From NCBI RefSeq assembly GCF_900182955.1, contig NZ_FXUL01000019.1, positions 1 through 64,000 of the forward strand: DNA of 64,000 nucleotides. Direction: 5' to 3'. A program made the translations under genes and the position numbers. Under the pieces are notes generated by a model, which worked only from the letters and a program-made list of their open reading frames with translations, was not told the origin of the DNA and did no database searches. This document shows positions 45,601 through 55,086 of the stretch, in pieces; the first letter of the stretch is position 1, and each line of letters begins with the position of its first letter. This DNA comes from Noviherbaspirillum suwonense. Its GTDB lineage: Bacteria > Pseudomonadota > Gammaproteobacteria > Burkholderiales > Burkholderiaceae_D.

Positions 45601-48600
45601 CCCAGGTGAAGCTGGTATGCAAGGCCAGGCCGTCGGGGTCGATCACCTGTTGCAGCAACCGGCCGGCACGGTCGTAGCGGAAGGTGGTGACGATGCCGTT
45701 GGGGTCCGTGTTCCGCACAACGCGGCCAAGCGCGTCGTACCCATAGGACGTGGTCAGCGCAAGTCCGCTTGGATCGACCGTACGCGACAGCACGCGGTTG
45801 GCGGCGTCGTAGCGCAGGCTTGTGGACGTGCCGTTGCCATCGACGGTTTCAATGAGCAGGCCGGCGCGGTCGTAGTGGCTTTCGGTATGCGCCAGCGCGG
45901 TGTCCTGAGCGATCGGGTTGCCGTCGCGGTCGTAGGTCAGCTGCGTGACGTTGCCATTGCCGTCGGTCACGCTCTGGGTCTGGCCGTGGCGATTCATCAC
46001 GGTGGTGACGATGATCCCTTCGGCGGTGGTCAGCGTGGTGCTGCGGGACTGGTCGTCGTAGCGCAGGGTGGTGGCGTTGCCGAGGGCGTCGGTGCGGGTG
46101 ACGGTACGGGAGAACGCGTCGTAGCTGGTGCTTTGCGCAGCGCCGGTGGCGTCGACGACCTGCACGGTGCGGCCGAGGCGGTCGTATTGAGCCGAGTGGA
46201 CGTTGCCGTTGGCGTCGGTGCTGCGGACGATGCGGCCAAAGGCGTCGTACTCCTGGCGGGTGGTGGCGACCAGGTTGAGGGCGTCGCGCGTTTCAGTCAG
46301 CAGCAGGCCGCGGGCGTCGAAGCGGCGGCGGGTCTCGATGGGGCCAGTGTCGGTGTCGACCGTGGTGGCGATAGCATCGCCGAAGCTGTCGTAACGCTGG
46401 CGGGTATGGATGCCAAGCGCGTCGGTGCGGTCGACCTGGCGGCCGGCGCGGTCGTAGACGGCGGTGATGGCGGCATCCGCGCCGGGATTGGCCAGCAGGG
46501 CGATGCTGGCGTCGAGCGACGCGCTGACCAGGCCGCCTTGAAGCGCGGCGAGGATATCCGCATCGAGCCGGGCGGCGTAACGCGTGATGCCGGTTTTCTG
46601 GCTCAGGCCGTCATAGCGATGGGCTTCGACTTCGCCCAGCGCATTGATCGCATACACCAGCTGGCTGTCGAGGTTGTAGAAGAACAGTGTTCGATGGCCG
46701 TTGGCGTCAGTGCGGCTGGTGAGCCGACCGGCGGCGTCGTAGGTGTAGCTTGTACCGTAGGTTTGCCAGATTGCGTCGGACGCTGCACCCGCTGCACCCA
46801 AAGCTCCCAGCGCCGCGCTGCCTTCACCGGAAAGCTCCGCCACCAGCCGGCCTTGCAGGTCGTAGCGTCGGGTCTGCATGCGCGCTTCCGCCGTGCCGGC
46901 CGCGGTGGTGCTCGTGGTGAGCCGGCCCATGCTGTCGTAGTCATTGCGCGTGACGGTGCCGGATGCATCGGTGCGCGTGACCAGCCGGTTCAGCAGGTCG
47001 TATGTGAACTGCTGGTGCTGATCCGCCAGCGACGCAAGCGGCGGCAGGCTTGCGCCGATGCCGCCGGCCACCAGCGCGGCGCGCTGTGCCGGGGTTACAG
47101 GCTGCGCGTAGCGTATGGTCCCGATCCGGTTGCCGTTGCCGTCGTAGCGATAGCTCGTCAGATAGCCTTCGCCGTCGATGTCGGCTACCAGCAGGCCGCG
47201 TGCGTCGTAGACCATGTGCTCGACGATGTCGTCCCTGCCGGCTGAGGGCAGCAGCTGCGCCAGCGTTCCGCCCGCACGCAATGCGGCATCGGTCGGTCGC
47301 GCATAGGCGATGCGCATGACCGGCTGGCCGGCCGCATCGTAGCGGGTCTCGCGCAAGGTGCCGGCGGCGTCGAGTTCGCCGCGCAGCAGGCCGTCCTGGT
47401 CGTGGAAGAGGCGGGTGATGCGGTCGTCGGATGACGTTGGGGGCAGCACCTGCGCCAACGTTGGCGCGGATGACAGGCGACTGGTAGCGACCTGCGCCGC
47501 ATAGGTGACGGTACGCAGCACGCGGCTGGCGCCGTCGTAGTCGGTGCGGGTGACGGTCCCTTCGCCGTCGACCTGCGCGACGACCCGGTTGGCATTGTCG
47601 ACGACGCGCCAGGTGCGCACGTCCCCGCTGCTGGCAGCCGGTCGCAGCCGCGGCAGTTCGTCGACATAGCCGCCGGTCAGCGCTGGCCGTGCAGCGATGG
47701 GCGTGGCGTAGCGGATCGACTGCAGCAGCACATCGTCGGCGTTATAGACATATTCGGTCAGGCTGCCGTCGCCATCGATCTCGCCGGTGAGGCGGCCGGC
47801 CGCGTCGTACAGCATCCAGTGCTGGACGCCGGTGGCGTCGGTGCTGCGGCGCAGGCGGCCGTCGGCATCGTAGTCGTGGCGGACGCTGCCCAGCACGGCG
47901 CCGGCGGTGTCGACCTGCATATGGGCGACCGGCCGGCCGGCGCGGTCATATTGATCGATGTCCTGCAGGCCGTTGGCCTGCGTGGTCAGCGTGCGGTTGC
48001 CTGCATCGTCATAGCGCACCAGCGTGCTGTTGCCCAGCGCGTCGGCGGTGGCCAGCAACCGGTTCAGGCCATCGTATGCGTAGCGGGTAACGCCGCCCGT
48101 GGCCGCCACCGTCTGCAGCAGGCGGCCATTGGCGTCGTAGAGGTAACGTGACACCGCGCTGCCCTCGGGCGCGCCGCTGCCGTCGGCCCGCAGCGCTGCA
48201 TAGCGCGTCTGCTGCGCCAGCTGGCCGCGAAAGTCGTAGCCGTAATCGGTGCGCACCGCCTGGCCCGGCGCCTGTCGCGCGACCCATGAAGCGAGCGCGG
48301 CCTCGGTCGGCGCCGCGCCGGTATAGCCGCCCGTGGACACGCCGCTGTTCGACGGCAGCGGCTGCGGATAGGCCACGGCCCACGCGGCGCTGTTCTGAAA
48401 GGCCGCGGCATGGTGCAGCTCGGCGGTGCGCTGGCCGGTGGCGTTGTAGCGGTACTCGGTCACGCGGCCCTCCGCGCTGACGAGGAAGCGCAGGTTCAGG
48501 CGGCTGTCGTAGATGAAGTGGCTGGTCTGCGGCTGGCTGGCGCGGGCGCTGCCGGCGCCGTCCGGGTCGGGCATCGCATACACGGTCTCGGTGAGCAGCT

Positions 48601-49810
48601 GGTTGCGCGTGCCATAGCTGCGGGCGACCGTGTTGCCGGCCGCATCCCGCTGCAGCACCAGGTTGCCGTTGCGGTCGTATTCCAAGGCCGTGACCAGCCC
48701 GCGCGCATCGGTGACCTGGGTCACGTCGCCGCGGCTGTTGTAGAGGAAGGACTGCACCTGCGCACCACCTTGCACGGCCGGGCCGGTGATGCGCAGCAGC
48801 TGGCCGGCGCCATCGTAGTCGTAGCGCGTGACCAGCCCCAGCGGGTCGGTGACGGTGGTGCGGCGGGTGCTCAGGTTGTAGTCGAAACGGGTAGTCTGGC
48901 CCAGCGCATCGGTCACGCTGGCGATGCGGTAGTCGCCCAGCAGGTGGACATAGGTGAAGCGGTTGACGCTGCCGTCGTCCTGCGTCACTGCGCTGACGCG
49001 GTCGCTCACGCCCTCGTAGGCATAAAGGGTGGTATAGGCATTGCCGTCGCTGATGCGGTTGTCGGCAGGCGAGAGGTCGACGCTGGCGCTGACCAGGCGG
49101 TTGAAATGGTCGTAGGCATAGCGCATGCGCACCGTGCCGGCGGCCGGGCCGTCGCGGGTGACGTTGCGCACCTGCGTGAGCAGGCCGGCGGTGTAGTCGA
49201 ACAGGGTGCTCTCGCCGCTGGCGGTGACGATGCGTTCGACCTGTCCCCAGCGGTTGTAGCTATACGTGAGCGTGTTGCCGTCGGGGTCGCGCCGCTCGGC
49301 CAGCGCCCAGTTGTGCGGCTTGCCGTCGGCATAGCGTTCGGTCACGCCGGTGTCGCCGTCGGTCCAGGTCAGGCTGCTGCCGTCGTAGGCGATGGTGTCG
49401 TAGGCGCCGGCGCCGTCGGTGCAGAGGTAGACGCCGCGGGCGGTGTCGAAGTCGTAGTAGGTGACGCCGCCGTCCTGGTCGACGCGGGTGACGGTGGTGC
49501 CGGCGCGCAGCAGCTTGCCGGTGAATTCGAGGTGGGGCGGCTGCAGGCCGGAGACGTTGTAGGGGCCGGGCGTGTAGGCGCCGTCGAATTTGCCCTGGCT
49601 GTTATAGGTGCGTACGCCTTCGACGGTGAGGCCGGAGCCGACCAGGCGCTCGTCGGCGTCCTGCAGCACCAGGTTGCCGCTGGCGACATTGACGTAGACC
49701 CGCTCGGTGCCGCGGCCCTGGGCCACGTTGCCGCTCGTGGCGCGCGGGCCGAGGGTGGCGAGCGAAGAGGTCGCCAAACCGAGTGCATCACTGCTGACGA
49801 TAGCTGCCAT
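36695..49810 (-). CDS. rhs: giant Rhs/YD-repeat polymorphic toxin with LysM domain
   Basis: This protein has 4,371 residues, about three times a usual Rhs protein. The N-terminus (MAAIVSSDALGLATSSLATL) has no signal peptide or PAAR domain. Dozens of YD repeats (such as YDAAGRLTGEIDGDGS) fill about 80-3,600, broken near 2,600-2,900 by a non-YD stretch with two Ig/FN3-like strands-rich parts. An end-of-cage region is followed by LysM (YSVQPGDTLQGIARQTYGD, about 3,608-3,655), a PPPPP linker, a hydrophobic segment (about 3,690-3,715) and a Gly/Ala-rich region. The last ~140 residues (from VSGVNKIDAANRL) are the toxin, with RIQHVLHHVEDQP and a VITSYPIR end suggesting a BECR-fold ribonuclease. Strong RBS (AGGAGC). 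Confidence 0.88.
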   Translation of the reverse strand: MAAIVSSDALGLATSSLATLGPRATSGNVAQGRGTERVYVNVASGNLVLQDADERLVGSGLTVEGVRTYNSQGKFDGAYTPGPYNVSGLQPPHLEFTGKLLRAGTTVTRVDQDGGVTYYDFDTARGVYLCTDGAGAYDTIAYDGSSLTWTDGDTGVTERYADGKPHNWALAERRDPDGNTLTYSYNRWGQVERIVTASGESTLFDYTAGLLTQVRNVTRDGPAAGTVRMRYAYDHFNRLVSASVDLSPADNRISDGNAYTTLYAYEGVSDRVSAVTQDDGSVNRFTYVHLLGDYRIASVTDALGQTTRFDYNLSTRRTTVTDPLGLVTRYDYDGAGQLLRITGPAVQGGAQVQSFLYNSRGDVTQVTDARGLVTALEYDRNGNLVLQRDAAGNTVARSYGTRNQLLTETVYAMPDPDGAGSARASQPQTSHFIYDSRLNLRFLVSAEGRVTEYRYNATGQRTAELHHAAAFQNSAAWAVAYPQPLPSNSGVSTGGYTGAAPTEAALASWVARQAPGQAVRTDYGYDFRGQLAQQTRYAALRADGSGAPEGSAVSRYLYDANGRLLQTVAATGGVTRYAYDGLNRLLATADALGNSTLVRYDDAGNRTLTTQANGLQDIDQYDRAGRPVAHMQVDTAGAVLGSVRHDYDADGRLRRSTDATGVQHWMLYDAAGRLTGEIDGDGSLTEYVYNADDVLLQSIRYATPIAARPALTGGYVDELPRLRPAASSGDVRTWRVVDNANRVVAQVDGEGTVTRTDYDGASRVLRTVTYAAQVATSRLSSAPTLAQVLPPTSSDDRITRLFHDQDGLLRGELDAAGTLRETRYDAAGQPVMRIAYARPTDAALRAGGTLAQLLPSAGRDDIVEHMVYDARGLLVADIDGEGYLTSYRYDGNGNRIGTIRYAQPVTPAQRAALVAGGIGASLPPLASLADQHQQFTYDLLNRLVTRTDASGTVTRNDYDSMGRLTTSTTAAGTAEARMQTRRYDLQGRLVAELSGEGSAALGALGAAGAASDAIWQTYGTSYTYDAAGRLTSRTDANGHRTLFFYNLDSQLVYAINALGEVEAHRYDGLSQKTGITRYAARLDADILAALQGGLVSASLDASIALLANPGADAAITAVYDRAGRQVDRTDALGIHTRQRYDSFGDAIATTVDTDTGPIETRRRFDARGLLLTETRDALNLVATTRQEYDAFGRIVRSTDANGNVHSAQYDRLGRTVQVVDATGAAQSTSYDAFSRTVTRTDALGNATTLRYDDQSRSTTLTTAEGIIVTTVMNRHGQTQSVTDGNGNVTQLTYDRDGNPIAQDTALAHTESHYDRAGLLIETVDGNGTSTSLRYDAANRVLSRTVDPSGLALTTSYGYDALGRVVRNTDPNGIVTTFRYDRAGRLLQQVIDPDGLALHTSFTWDARGQQLSVTDANGILSTYQYDGLGRRIVQIEDADGLALTTRHTYDANGNLLSSTDAAGYTSRYAYDAENRLRYSVDGAGDVTALTYDAAGRIIQSTRYAQAIPIDALASDIAAIAARVTASPTDITEYRVLDRDGRLAWTVDGRGAVNAYRHDGNGNVIEHRAYVTAIDLASWQHGSAPSVTADDAHDLRLRTLYDAANHAIATLDGVGGLTLQRYDANGNVIDRTRYAALLPPGTSFSTQTVPALAERIANPATDASERTSYDAANRQATRIDGVGALTVFRYDSNGNLLRTIAYANALPLGAPPVQAQISNADRVTDMVYDAANRLTWQVDALGQITRRTLDNNGNLLTSTAYANAPAALSSPQRARPDAAALQAMLVSDAQQDRVLRYAYDGANRMVYAIDAEGALTHSVYDALGQTLVLTRHAQLLSTADLQAIDAAASPRDTFIALLRHADPQHDRITRQQYDAAGRVVSAADAEGYVTQSRYDALGRLLERNIAGHAEQWAWDAAGHLTQHVDALGLAESWQVDALGNRVAYRNASGALWQYEYDAAGRMTAEIAPEVDVATVAHDGNGDLALDGQPTPQRLVTRQRYDALGNLRARTEADGRPDARTTFYEYDALGRQVRTVFPPVGVYDATLDDPVQNGRSDLAQRTERMQTLSSETRYDSFGDAIAGRDVAGNASHKTYDRMGRLAFEVDAAGYVTSYARNAFGDIVSLTRHALPVALPVALPYASDGAEITAIVSRVAADRSLQQAVDRNGRLTWLSEANVTVYDPDAAPGAQLFTAGAITRNRYNAFGERVESAQLKNPMAGLWVGTQYDYDRRGQQVATVDALHYRTTFAYDAWGNLTERVEFAQAAPDGPASSSPDDRITRITWDAANRKTSETRVNVEYSDPAAPTVTVRGDLVTRYGYDAVGNLVRVTDAAGASTFTWYDALGRTTAVAAPARASTTGGAVLIPLIEFQRDAFGNVIAQTDRALGIQQADEAGHAPAASSSADRLTLMQYDSHGNMVQSTDAMGVSQYRSYDAHGQLAKAWQAVTTDDDGHRATLWQTWQRDALGREVDWRESQSIGDAVAHGTAYNAFGEVVARGTDGGWQEFFDYDQAGRLWRSNAGDGQHKVMLHDLQGNTTALIQGNGRTALPADSVWSAALATDVRRTDSRYDLLGRAIAQTGLEQDASFFVADASMLRWPQPRAGLTQTLVIRDANGSDWATLAIIDAGNGEAGANIAALGAGSYAFELRQTGPDGSTVTLPGQLHITAGKPGQAIGADGVAVIDNIAVRSSTTGANANGKDAAAWLVWGNAGEGSSQRFEYRIAGSTDAWRSMPVLPRANGYFGVDRSAIPAGRYEYRLQLIPADATETSRTLTGEVTLAAYKPLNLPTTERGGTLATVLQWPMPPAGTTTVLMVRAVGNEEWTEIPATTEVMGVDADGQPIGMQKLVLNEYPAGSWEYDLSFVRDGLLVAHARGQFDIPMDGSLPVLTDSTIASTSYALPATSRIASVTSSLTLRPEVHQTQDRWGNILTIDDPRSPDWQTRTRYNAANQVVEQTRPDAGNGAPVTRFFHDRMGRQIGMTDANGNVTVNDYDPAGQLVAEHHADGGIVRHYYDAFGNVVRTVDPNGHATDITYDKLGRRIAVIAAPVEVFDFNASGILADSGQQRITDITRYDEAGRVVARTDGLGNLTRYRYDLHGNLINVIQPLGQQTQYQYDHHNRQSGMTDANGAHASWQYDDFGRLLSHTDIGGAVTRVRYDSAGQMVEQATQTGQDLRYTYDTAGKLVQIVDAANHKTTTYAFDAAGNRVTERTVQDGLLLQDNTLHFDSLGRMTDVTDRADGKAAVQISYDRLGNRVHIVTDIAGAGIAQHQEGWYGYDAMNRQVLVNAATPAGELGANGHRVSYDRAGNRTGDTWQAQGRHTTAAYEYDAMNRLVRTLRDGQYVEQRRYDAGSRLVYQAAMVEAAVPGRDIMDVFETVFAGSAKDRIEALNEGVPQVDQLPDNQRTYRYDANGRLLWQRVNDIGGNPDYLVDYSGNDSISPEMQHFFENIGVPVPPNVHTGSYDAVGNILQYRVIQYGDNGYTNTFTNHLARYEGYVIDRTDGTSTLYQDGSTTRQYDPYGNLTAITDAEGSGNNRRYYNDASGQALLVQQGDNIQRQLIANGQVLGRYGTGPNPVQPKDDDANPQFTAGADLNFTYQVINDRHPGTTSTSYSVQPGDTLQGIARQTYGDAGYWYRIAEANGLDAKTALHPGQQLQLPTLTGTTFDRADSMRPYDASLVVGDTTPTMPPPPPDDGGCGILGMILVVIVAVVVAVYAPQLIGPLVNAAGIGGTAGTVVTGALSAAAASVVSQGVAIAIGVQDKFSWSQVGLAFVGGGVAAGIGEVATGAMAGQGTFAVVSRAMLANAVSQGIGVATGLQDQFSWVGVAAAGVGAGVGQAVSEGLGMTVDGVRTEAYAQAGWGERLAKSALTGLAAGAATAVARGGRISVTQIAADAFGQAIGSSIAEANWSSGVSDIAREGFRRSEIEAMNNDARIANALAMSGPGMSEADYWNAPARTMADRYADTYGGQAINTADRLRLSIDSLSGIDSNQIPSAEYGFVQDYMSRNPNASVDDMRAAYDQAWADQSDAHLLRQARESLMLDSSPLRMVGQSGDGGQIWNTGPVSYPVGSPDIDVRTLANIPNSTTQPVYDLLTGLPTGYTTEVDNTDGPTMRYGEQMRNIVGFAGTFGKNFSLGVAQGSIGLVSDAAKGWAMIGDLVLNGGSNINQLEQFNLRPFEYDPGVGQFGGAVGEMVSPGAYLKAAELGVVGLRALKPTADAAIYSYMQRTGGVLEVVPEVSGVNKIDAANRLKYIGNDTWESPLGLQYGPDALYGNRIQHVLHHVEDQPLRVGEHGVFDAGRQGIIGLVDEAWTIAQRGGPNVITNTVGKKSVYKVDMGRRVGWVGGQGGDTLGNPSVNYIQLVIRNGNQVITSYPIR

Positions 49811-50426
49811 GAATGCTCCTGCAAAGCGTTGAATGGGGGCGATGCGGCGCGGTGATAGCGGGGGGTGAGACGAGCGCGGTGGCTAGTGCCGGATGAGAAT
49901 GTAGCTGCGCGGGAGCAAGAGAATCGCAAGTCGCTAAAAAATAGCGTGCGGTTGGCGGAATCGTCTGGATTTGGCGACGGATTCGGTGTTGCGTTGAGCG
50001 GTGATCAGAACCGATGCACGATTATTGAAAATGAAGGCAGGAGTAGTCGATGCGGCGGCGGCGTCGAATCGCCGCGCCCGCCGCCCGATGGCGATCTGGC
50101 TGCCGATGCGCCGGCCGATGTTCCGGGCCGCAGTGGATATCGCCGTAATGGCCTTGCGGGCCGGGCATATTTGCCGGCATCACCCGTTGCGGGTGCGCGG
50201 CCATGAACTTGCGGCAGCCGGCGTGATTGCCGGACGCCGGACGCCGGCATCGACGCCATCCATGCCCAGCATGGGAACCGAGATCTGGAACTCACCCGGC
50301 GGCGCCGGCAGGTAAGCGTCGATGCCCCGGCGGCGCGGTCCGGTTCATCCGGCAGCACCGCCGGCACGGGCGAGCCGATGGCCTGCATCGGCGGCCGATG
50401 ACCCGGACCGCGGGAACGCGGCCGTT
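49811..50426. other. rhs-gatB intergenic region, no supported gene
   Basis: About 615 mostly high-GC bases between the rhs start and the gatB stop. Several open frames run through it on both strands, as expected at this GC content, but none carries a recognisable domain or convincing start. The rhs promoter should lie in its left part, where an AT-rich patch is seen around 49,900-50,045. Confidence 0.5.
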
Positions 50427-51887
50427 TTACTGCGTCAGCTTCTGCTTCAGCAGTTCGGTCAGCTGCGCCGGGTTGGCCTTGCCGCGCGAGGCTTTCATCG
50501 CCTGCCCGATCAGCGCGTTGAATGCCTTCTCCTTGCCGGCCCGGAATTCCTCGACCGACTTCGCATTCGCCGCCAGCACCTCGTCGACGATCTTCTCCAG
50601 CGCGCCGCTGTCGGAAATCTGCTTCAGCCCGCGGGACTCGATGATCTCGTCGGCCAGCTGCGCCGATGAGGATTTCGCTTCCCACATCGCGCCGAACACT
50701 TCCTTGGCGATCTTGTTGGAAATCGTGCCGTCGGCGATCCGTTGCAGCAGCAGGGCGAATTGCTCGGCGTTGACGGGCGCGTCGGCAATGTCGACGCCTT
50801 CGCGGTTCAGCGTGGAAGCGACGTCGCCCATCAACCAGTTGGCGGCGGGCTTGGCCTGCTCACGGCCGGCGGCGTTGACCACGTCCTCGAAATAGCCGGC
50901 CATTGCCTTGGACTGCGTCAGCACCGCGGCGTCGTATTCGGTCAGGCCGAAGTCGCGCACAAAGCGTTCGCGCATTGCGCCGGGCAACTCGGGCATGGAA
51001 GCCCGCACGCGCTCTATCCATTCCTGGCTGATGGCCAGCGGCGGCAGGTCGGGGTCGGGGAAATAGCGGTAATCCTGCGCGTCTTCCTTGCTGCGCATCG
51101 AGCGGGTCTCGCGCTTGTCCGGGTCGTACAGCCGGGTTTCCTGCACCACGCGGCCGCCGTCCTCGATCAGCTCGACCTGGCGCCGCACTTCGTAGTTGAT
51201 GGCTTCTTCCAGGAAGCGGAAGGAGTTCAGGTTCTTGATCTCGCACCGGGTGCCGTATTCCGCTTGCCCGACCGGGCGCACCGAGACGTTGGCGTCGCAG
51301 CGGAACGAGCCTTCCTGCATGTTGCCGTCGCAGATGCCCAGCCACGTTACCAGTGCATGCAGCGCCTTCGCATACGCCACAGCCTCGGCCGCACTGCGCA
51401 TGTCCGGCTCGGTGACGATCTCCAGCAGCGGCGTGCCGGCGCGGTTGAGGTCGATGCCGGTCATGCCGTGGTAATCCTCGTGCAGCGACTTGCCGGCGTC
51501 CTCTTCCAGGTGGGCGCGGGTCAGCTGCACGGTGCGCAGTTCGGGCTTGCCATCCTTTTCCAGCAGGAAGGACAAGGTGCCGCCCTGGACCACCGGGATT
51601 TCATACTGGCTGATCTGGTAGCCCTTGGGCAGGTCGGGGTAAAAGTAATTCTTGCGCGCAAAGATCGACTGCGGCGCAATGGTCGCGCCGATCGCCAGGC
51701 CGAACTGGATGGCGCGTTCGACCGCGCCGCGGTTCATGACCGGCAGCACGCCCGGCAGGGCCAGGTCGACCGGGCAGGCCTGGGTGTTGGGCTCGGCGCC
51801 GAAACGGATAGGCGCGCCGCTGAAAATCTTGGACTGGGTCGTGAGCTGCGTGTGCGTCTCCAGACCGATGACAACTTCCCACTGCAT
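50427..51887 (-). CDS. gatB: aspartyl/glutamyl-tRNA amidotransferase subunit B
   Basis: The 486-residue protein has the GatB hallmarks [51 protein letters not shown] and the DPDLPPL loop, with the C-terminal YqeY-like helical domain. It is the kinase/tRNA-binding subunit that activates misacylated Glu-tRNA(Gln) and/or Asp-tRNA(Asn). It is the third gene of gatC-gatA-gatB, 16 bases after gatA. Confidence 0.97.
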   Translation of the reverse strand: MQWEVVIGLETHTQLTTQSKIFSGAPIRFGAEPNTQACPVDLALPGVLPVMNRGAVERAIQFGLAIGATIAPQSIFARKNYFYPDLPKGYQISQYEIPVVQGGTLSFLLEKDGKPELRTVQLTRAHLEEDAGKSLHEDYHGMTGIDLNRAGTPLLEIVTEPDMRSAAEAVAYAKALHALVTWLGICDGNMQEGSFRCDANVSVRPVGQAEYGTRCEIKNLNSFRFLEEAINYEVRRQVELIEDGGRVVQETRLYDPDKRETRSMRSKEDAQDYRYFPDPDLPPLAISQEWIERVRASMPELPGAMRERFVRDFGLTEYDAAVLTQSKAMAGYFEDVVNAAGREQAKPAANWLMGDVASTLNREGVDIADAPVNAEQFALLLQRIADGTISNKIAKEVFGAMWEAKSSSAQLADEIIESRGLKQISDSGALEKIVDEVLAANAKSVEEFRAGKEKAFNALIGQAMKASRGKANPAQLTELLKQKLTQ

Positions 51888-51903
51888 GGTGAACCTCGCT
51901 GTT

Positions 51904-53364
51904 TTATTGTTCCGCGGGCTGGCGCAGGTGCCAGTCGGTTGCGCACTGGTAGCGGTGCGCGATGTTGAGCAGCTTCGCCTCGCTGAAATAATTGCCGGTC
52001 AGCTGCAGGCCGACCGGACGCTTGCCATTCTTCTCGCCCTGGCCGAAGCCGCACGGGATCGACATGCCGGGCAGGCCGGCCAGGTTGGTCGACAGCGTGA
52101 AAATGTCGGCAAGGTAATTGGCGACCGGGTCGTCCGTCTTCGCGCCCAGGTCCCAGGCCACGGTGGGCGCGACCGGCCCCATGATCACGTCGCACTGGGT
52201 ATAGGCCTGGCGGAAATCCTCGGCGATGAGCCGGCGTATCTTCTGCGCCTGCAGATAATAGGCGTCGTAATAGCCGTGCGACAGCACATAGGCGCCGACC
52301 AGGATGCGGCGCTTGACCTCTTCGCCGAAGCCTTCGGAGCGGGTCTTGCGGTACATGTCCGACAGGTCGGTGTAATTCGCCGCGCGGTGGCCGTAGCGCA
52401 CGCCGTCGAAACGCGACAGGTTGGACGAGGCTTCCGCCGGCGCGATCACGTAATAGACGGGAATGGACAGCTCGGTCTTGGGCAGCGAGATGTCGACCAG
52501 CGTCGCGCCCAGCTTCACGAACTCCTGCAGCGCGGCGCGCACCGCCTGCTCGACGTCGGGCGCCAGGCCCTCGCCGAAATATTCGCGCGGCACGCCGATG
52601 CGCAGGCCGTCGAGGCTGGCGTTGAGGTCGCGGGTGTAGTCCTCGCGCTCGCGCTCGACGCTGGTCGAGTCGCGCGGGTCGAAGCCGGCCATCGCGCCCA
52701 GCAGCAGCGCGCAGTCTTCCGCGGTGCGGGCGATCGGGCCGCCCTGGTCGAGCGAGGAAGCGTAGGCGATCATGCCGAAGCGCGACACCCGGCCATAGGT
52801 CGGCTTGATGCCGGTCACGCCGCAGAACGCCGCCGGCTGGCGGATCGAGCCGCCGGTGTCGGTGGCGGTGGCGCCGGGCGCCAGGCCCGCCGCGACTGCC
52901 GCGGCCGAGCCGCCGGACGAGCCGCCCGGCACCGCGCCGCGGTCCCACGGGTTCTTCACCGCGCCGAAATAGCTGTTCTCGTTGGACGAGCCCATCGCGA
53001 ATTCGTCGCAGTTGAGCTTGCCCAGCGTCACCGTGCCGGCCGCATTGAACTGCTCGACGACCGTGGCGTCGAACGGGCTGATGTAGTTTTCCAGCATCCG
53101 CGAACCGGCGGTGGAGCGCCAGCCGCGGGTGACGAAGATGTCCTTGTGCGCGATCGGCACGCCGGTCAGCGCCGTGGCGTCGCCGCTGGCCAGCCGGGCG
53201 TCGGCGGCGGCTGCCTGGGCCAGGGTCAGCGCTTCGTTGATGTCTGTATACGCATTGAGATCGCTGGCTTGCATCCGGGCAAGAAAATGGCGGGCAAGTT
53301 CGGTCGCTGAAACGTGCTTGCCTTGCAGCAGCGCGGACAGTTCCTTGATGGTCTTGGTGTGCAT
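51904..53364 (-). CDS. gatA: aspartyl/glutamyl-tRNA amidotransferase subunit A
   Basis: The protein (486 residues) is an amidase-signature enzyme: the catalytic Lys in [13 protein letters not shown] and the Ser-cisSer pair in [17 protein letters not shown] with [14 protein letters not shown]. It releases ammonia from glutamine for the amidotransferase. ATG 53364 ([15 protein letters not shown]) matches the normal N-terminus; the frame extends upstream only through the end of gatC. Confidence 0.97.
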   Translation of the reverse strand: MHTKTIKELSALLQGKHVSATELARHFLARMQASDLNAYTDINEALTLAQAAAADARLASGDATALTGVPIAHKDIFVTRGWRSTAGSRMLENYISPFDATVVEQFNAAGTVTLGKLNCDEFAMGSSNENSYFGAVKNPWDRGAVPGGSSGGSAAAVAAGLAPGATATDTGGSIRQPAAFCGVTGIKPTYGRVSRFGMIAYASSLDQGGPIARTAEDCALLLGAMAGFDPRDSTSVEREREDYTRDLNASLDGLRIGVPREYFGEGLAPDVEQAVRAALQEFVKLGATLVDISLPKTELSIPVYYVIAPAEASSNLSRFDGVRYGHRAANYTDLSDMYRKTRSEGFGEEVKRRILVGAYVLSHGYYDAYYLQAQKIRRLIAEDFRQAYTQCDVIMGPVAPTVAWDLGAKTDDPVANYLADIFTLSTNLAGLPGMSIPCGFGQGEKNGKRPVGLQLTGNYFSEAKLLNIAHRYQCATDWHLRQPAEQ

Positions 53365-53389
53365 GGTTTGTTCTTTTGCGGTGTCTGGC

Positions 53390-53692
53390 TTATTCGATGA
53401 CCTTGGGGACGAGGTAGAGGCCGTCCTGGGTGGCCGGCGCCGGCTTCTGGTAGTCCTCGCGGCGATTCGGCTCGTTGGCGATGTCGTCGCGCAGGCGCAG
53501 CGCAAAGTCCGCGTCATAAGCGGTGATCGGCTGCGCCAGCGGCTCGACGCCGGTGGTATCGACCGCCTTCATCTGCTCGACCAGCGCGAAGATGCCGTTG
53601 AGCTTGGAAAGGGTGGAAGAAGCCTGCTCGTCGCTGAGTTCGAGCTGGGTCAGGATCGCTAATCTTTTGACATCGGATAGGGCAAGTGACAT
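53390..53692 (-). CDS. gatC: aspartyl/glutamyl-tRNA amidotransferase subunit C
   Basis: At 100 residues this is a typical GatC ([20 protein letters not shown] at the start, GVEPLAQPI and the conserved LRDD). It wraps around GatA and stabilises the GatAB pair. It is the first gene of the operon, divergent from mreB with a 245-base intergenic space. Confidence 0.95.
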   Translation of the reverse strand: MSLALSDVKRLAILTQLELSDEQASSTLSKLNGIFALVEQMKAVDTTGVEPLAQPITAYDADFALRLRDDIANEPNRREDYQKPAPATQDGLYLVPKVIE

Positions 53693-53820
53693 GGTTGGAA
53701 GGCGTGCTGGACGCGTCTCGGCTAGGGTTGCGGAAATAGTAAAGATTAGCTAATAGGCGGTAAAAACTTGCCAAATCGATGCATTCCGCAGCGATTTCGA
53801 GTGTTTTCAGCGTCTGGTAG

Positions 53821-54981
<1,161 letters not shown>

Positions 54982-55086
54982 ACCCGCACGGCGTAGCCAG
55001 TCGCTCCTTGGCATGCCGGGGTCACGCATGGTTGCCTTCGCCATGCCAGCCCGGCCTGCCCAACCGGGGCAGGATGATTCTCACTG

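Noticed and set aside
39000-49700. Dense short repeats that could suggest a CRISPR array
   Set aside because: They are degenerate, in-frame and encode YD repeats; no constant repeat with unique spacers exists anywhere in the window.
50001-50685. Short frames on both strands between rhs and gatB
   Set aside because: They run into gatB coding sequence or are Arg/Pro/Ala-rich shadows without start signals.
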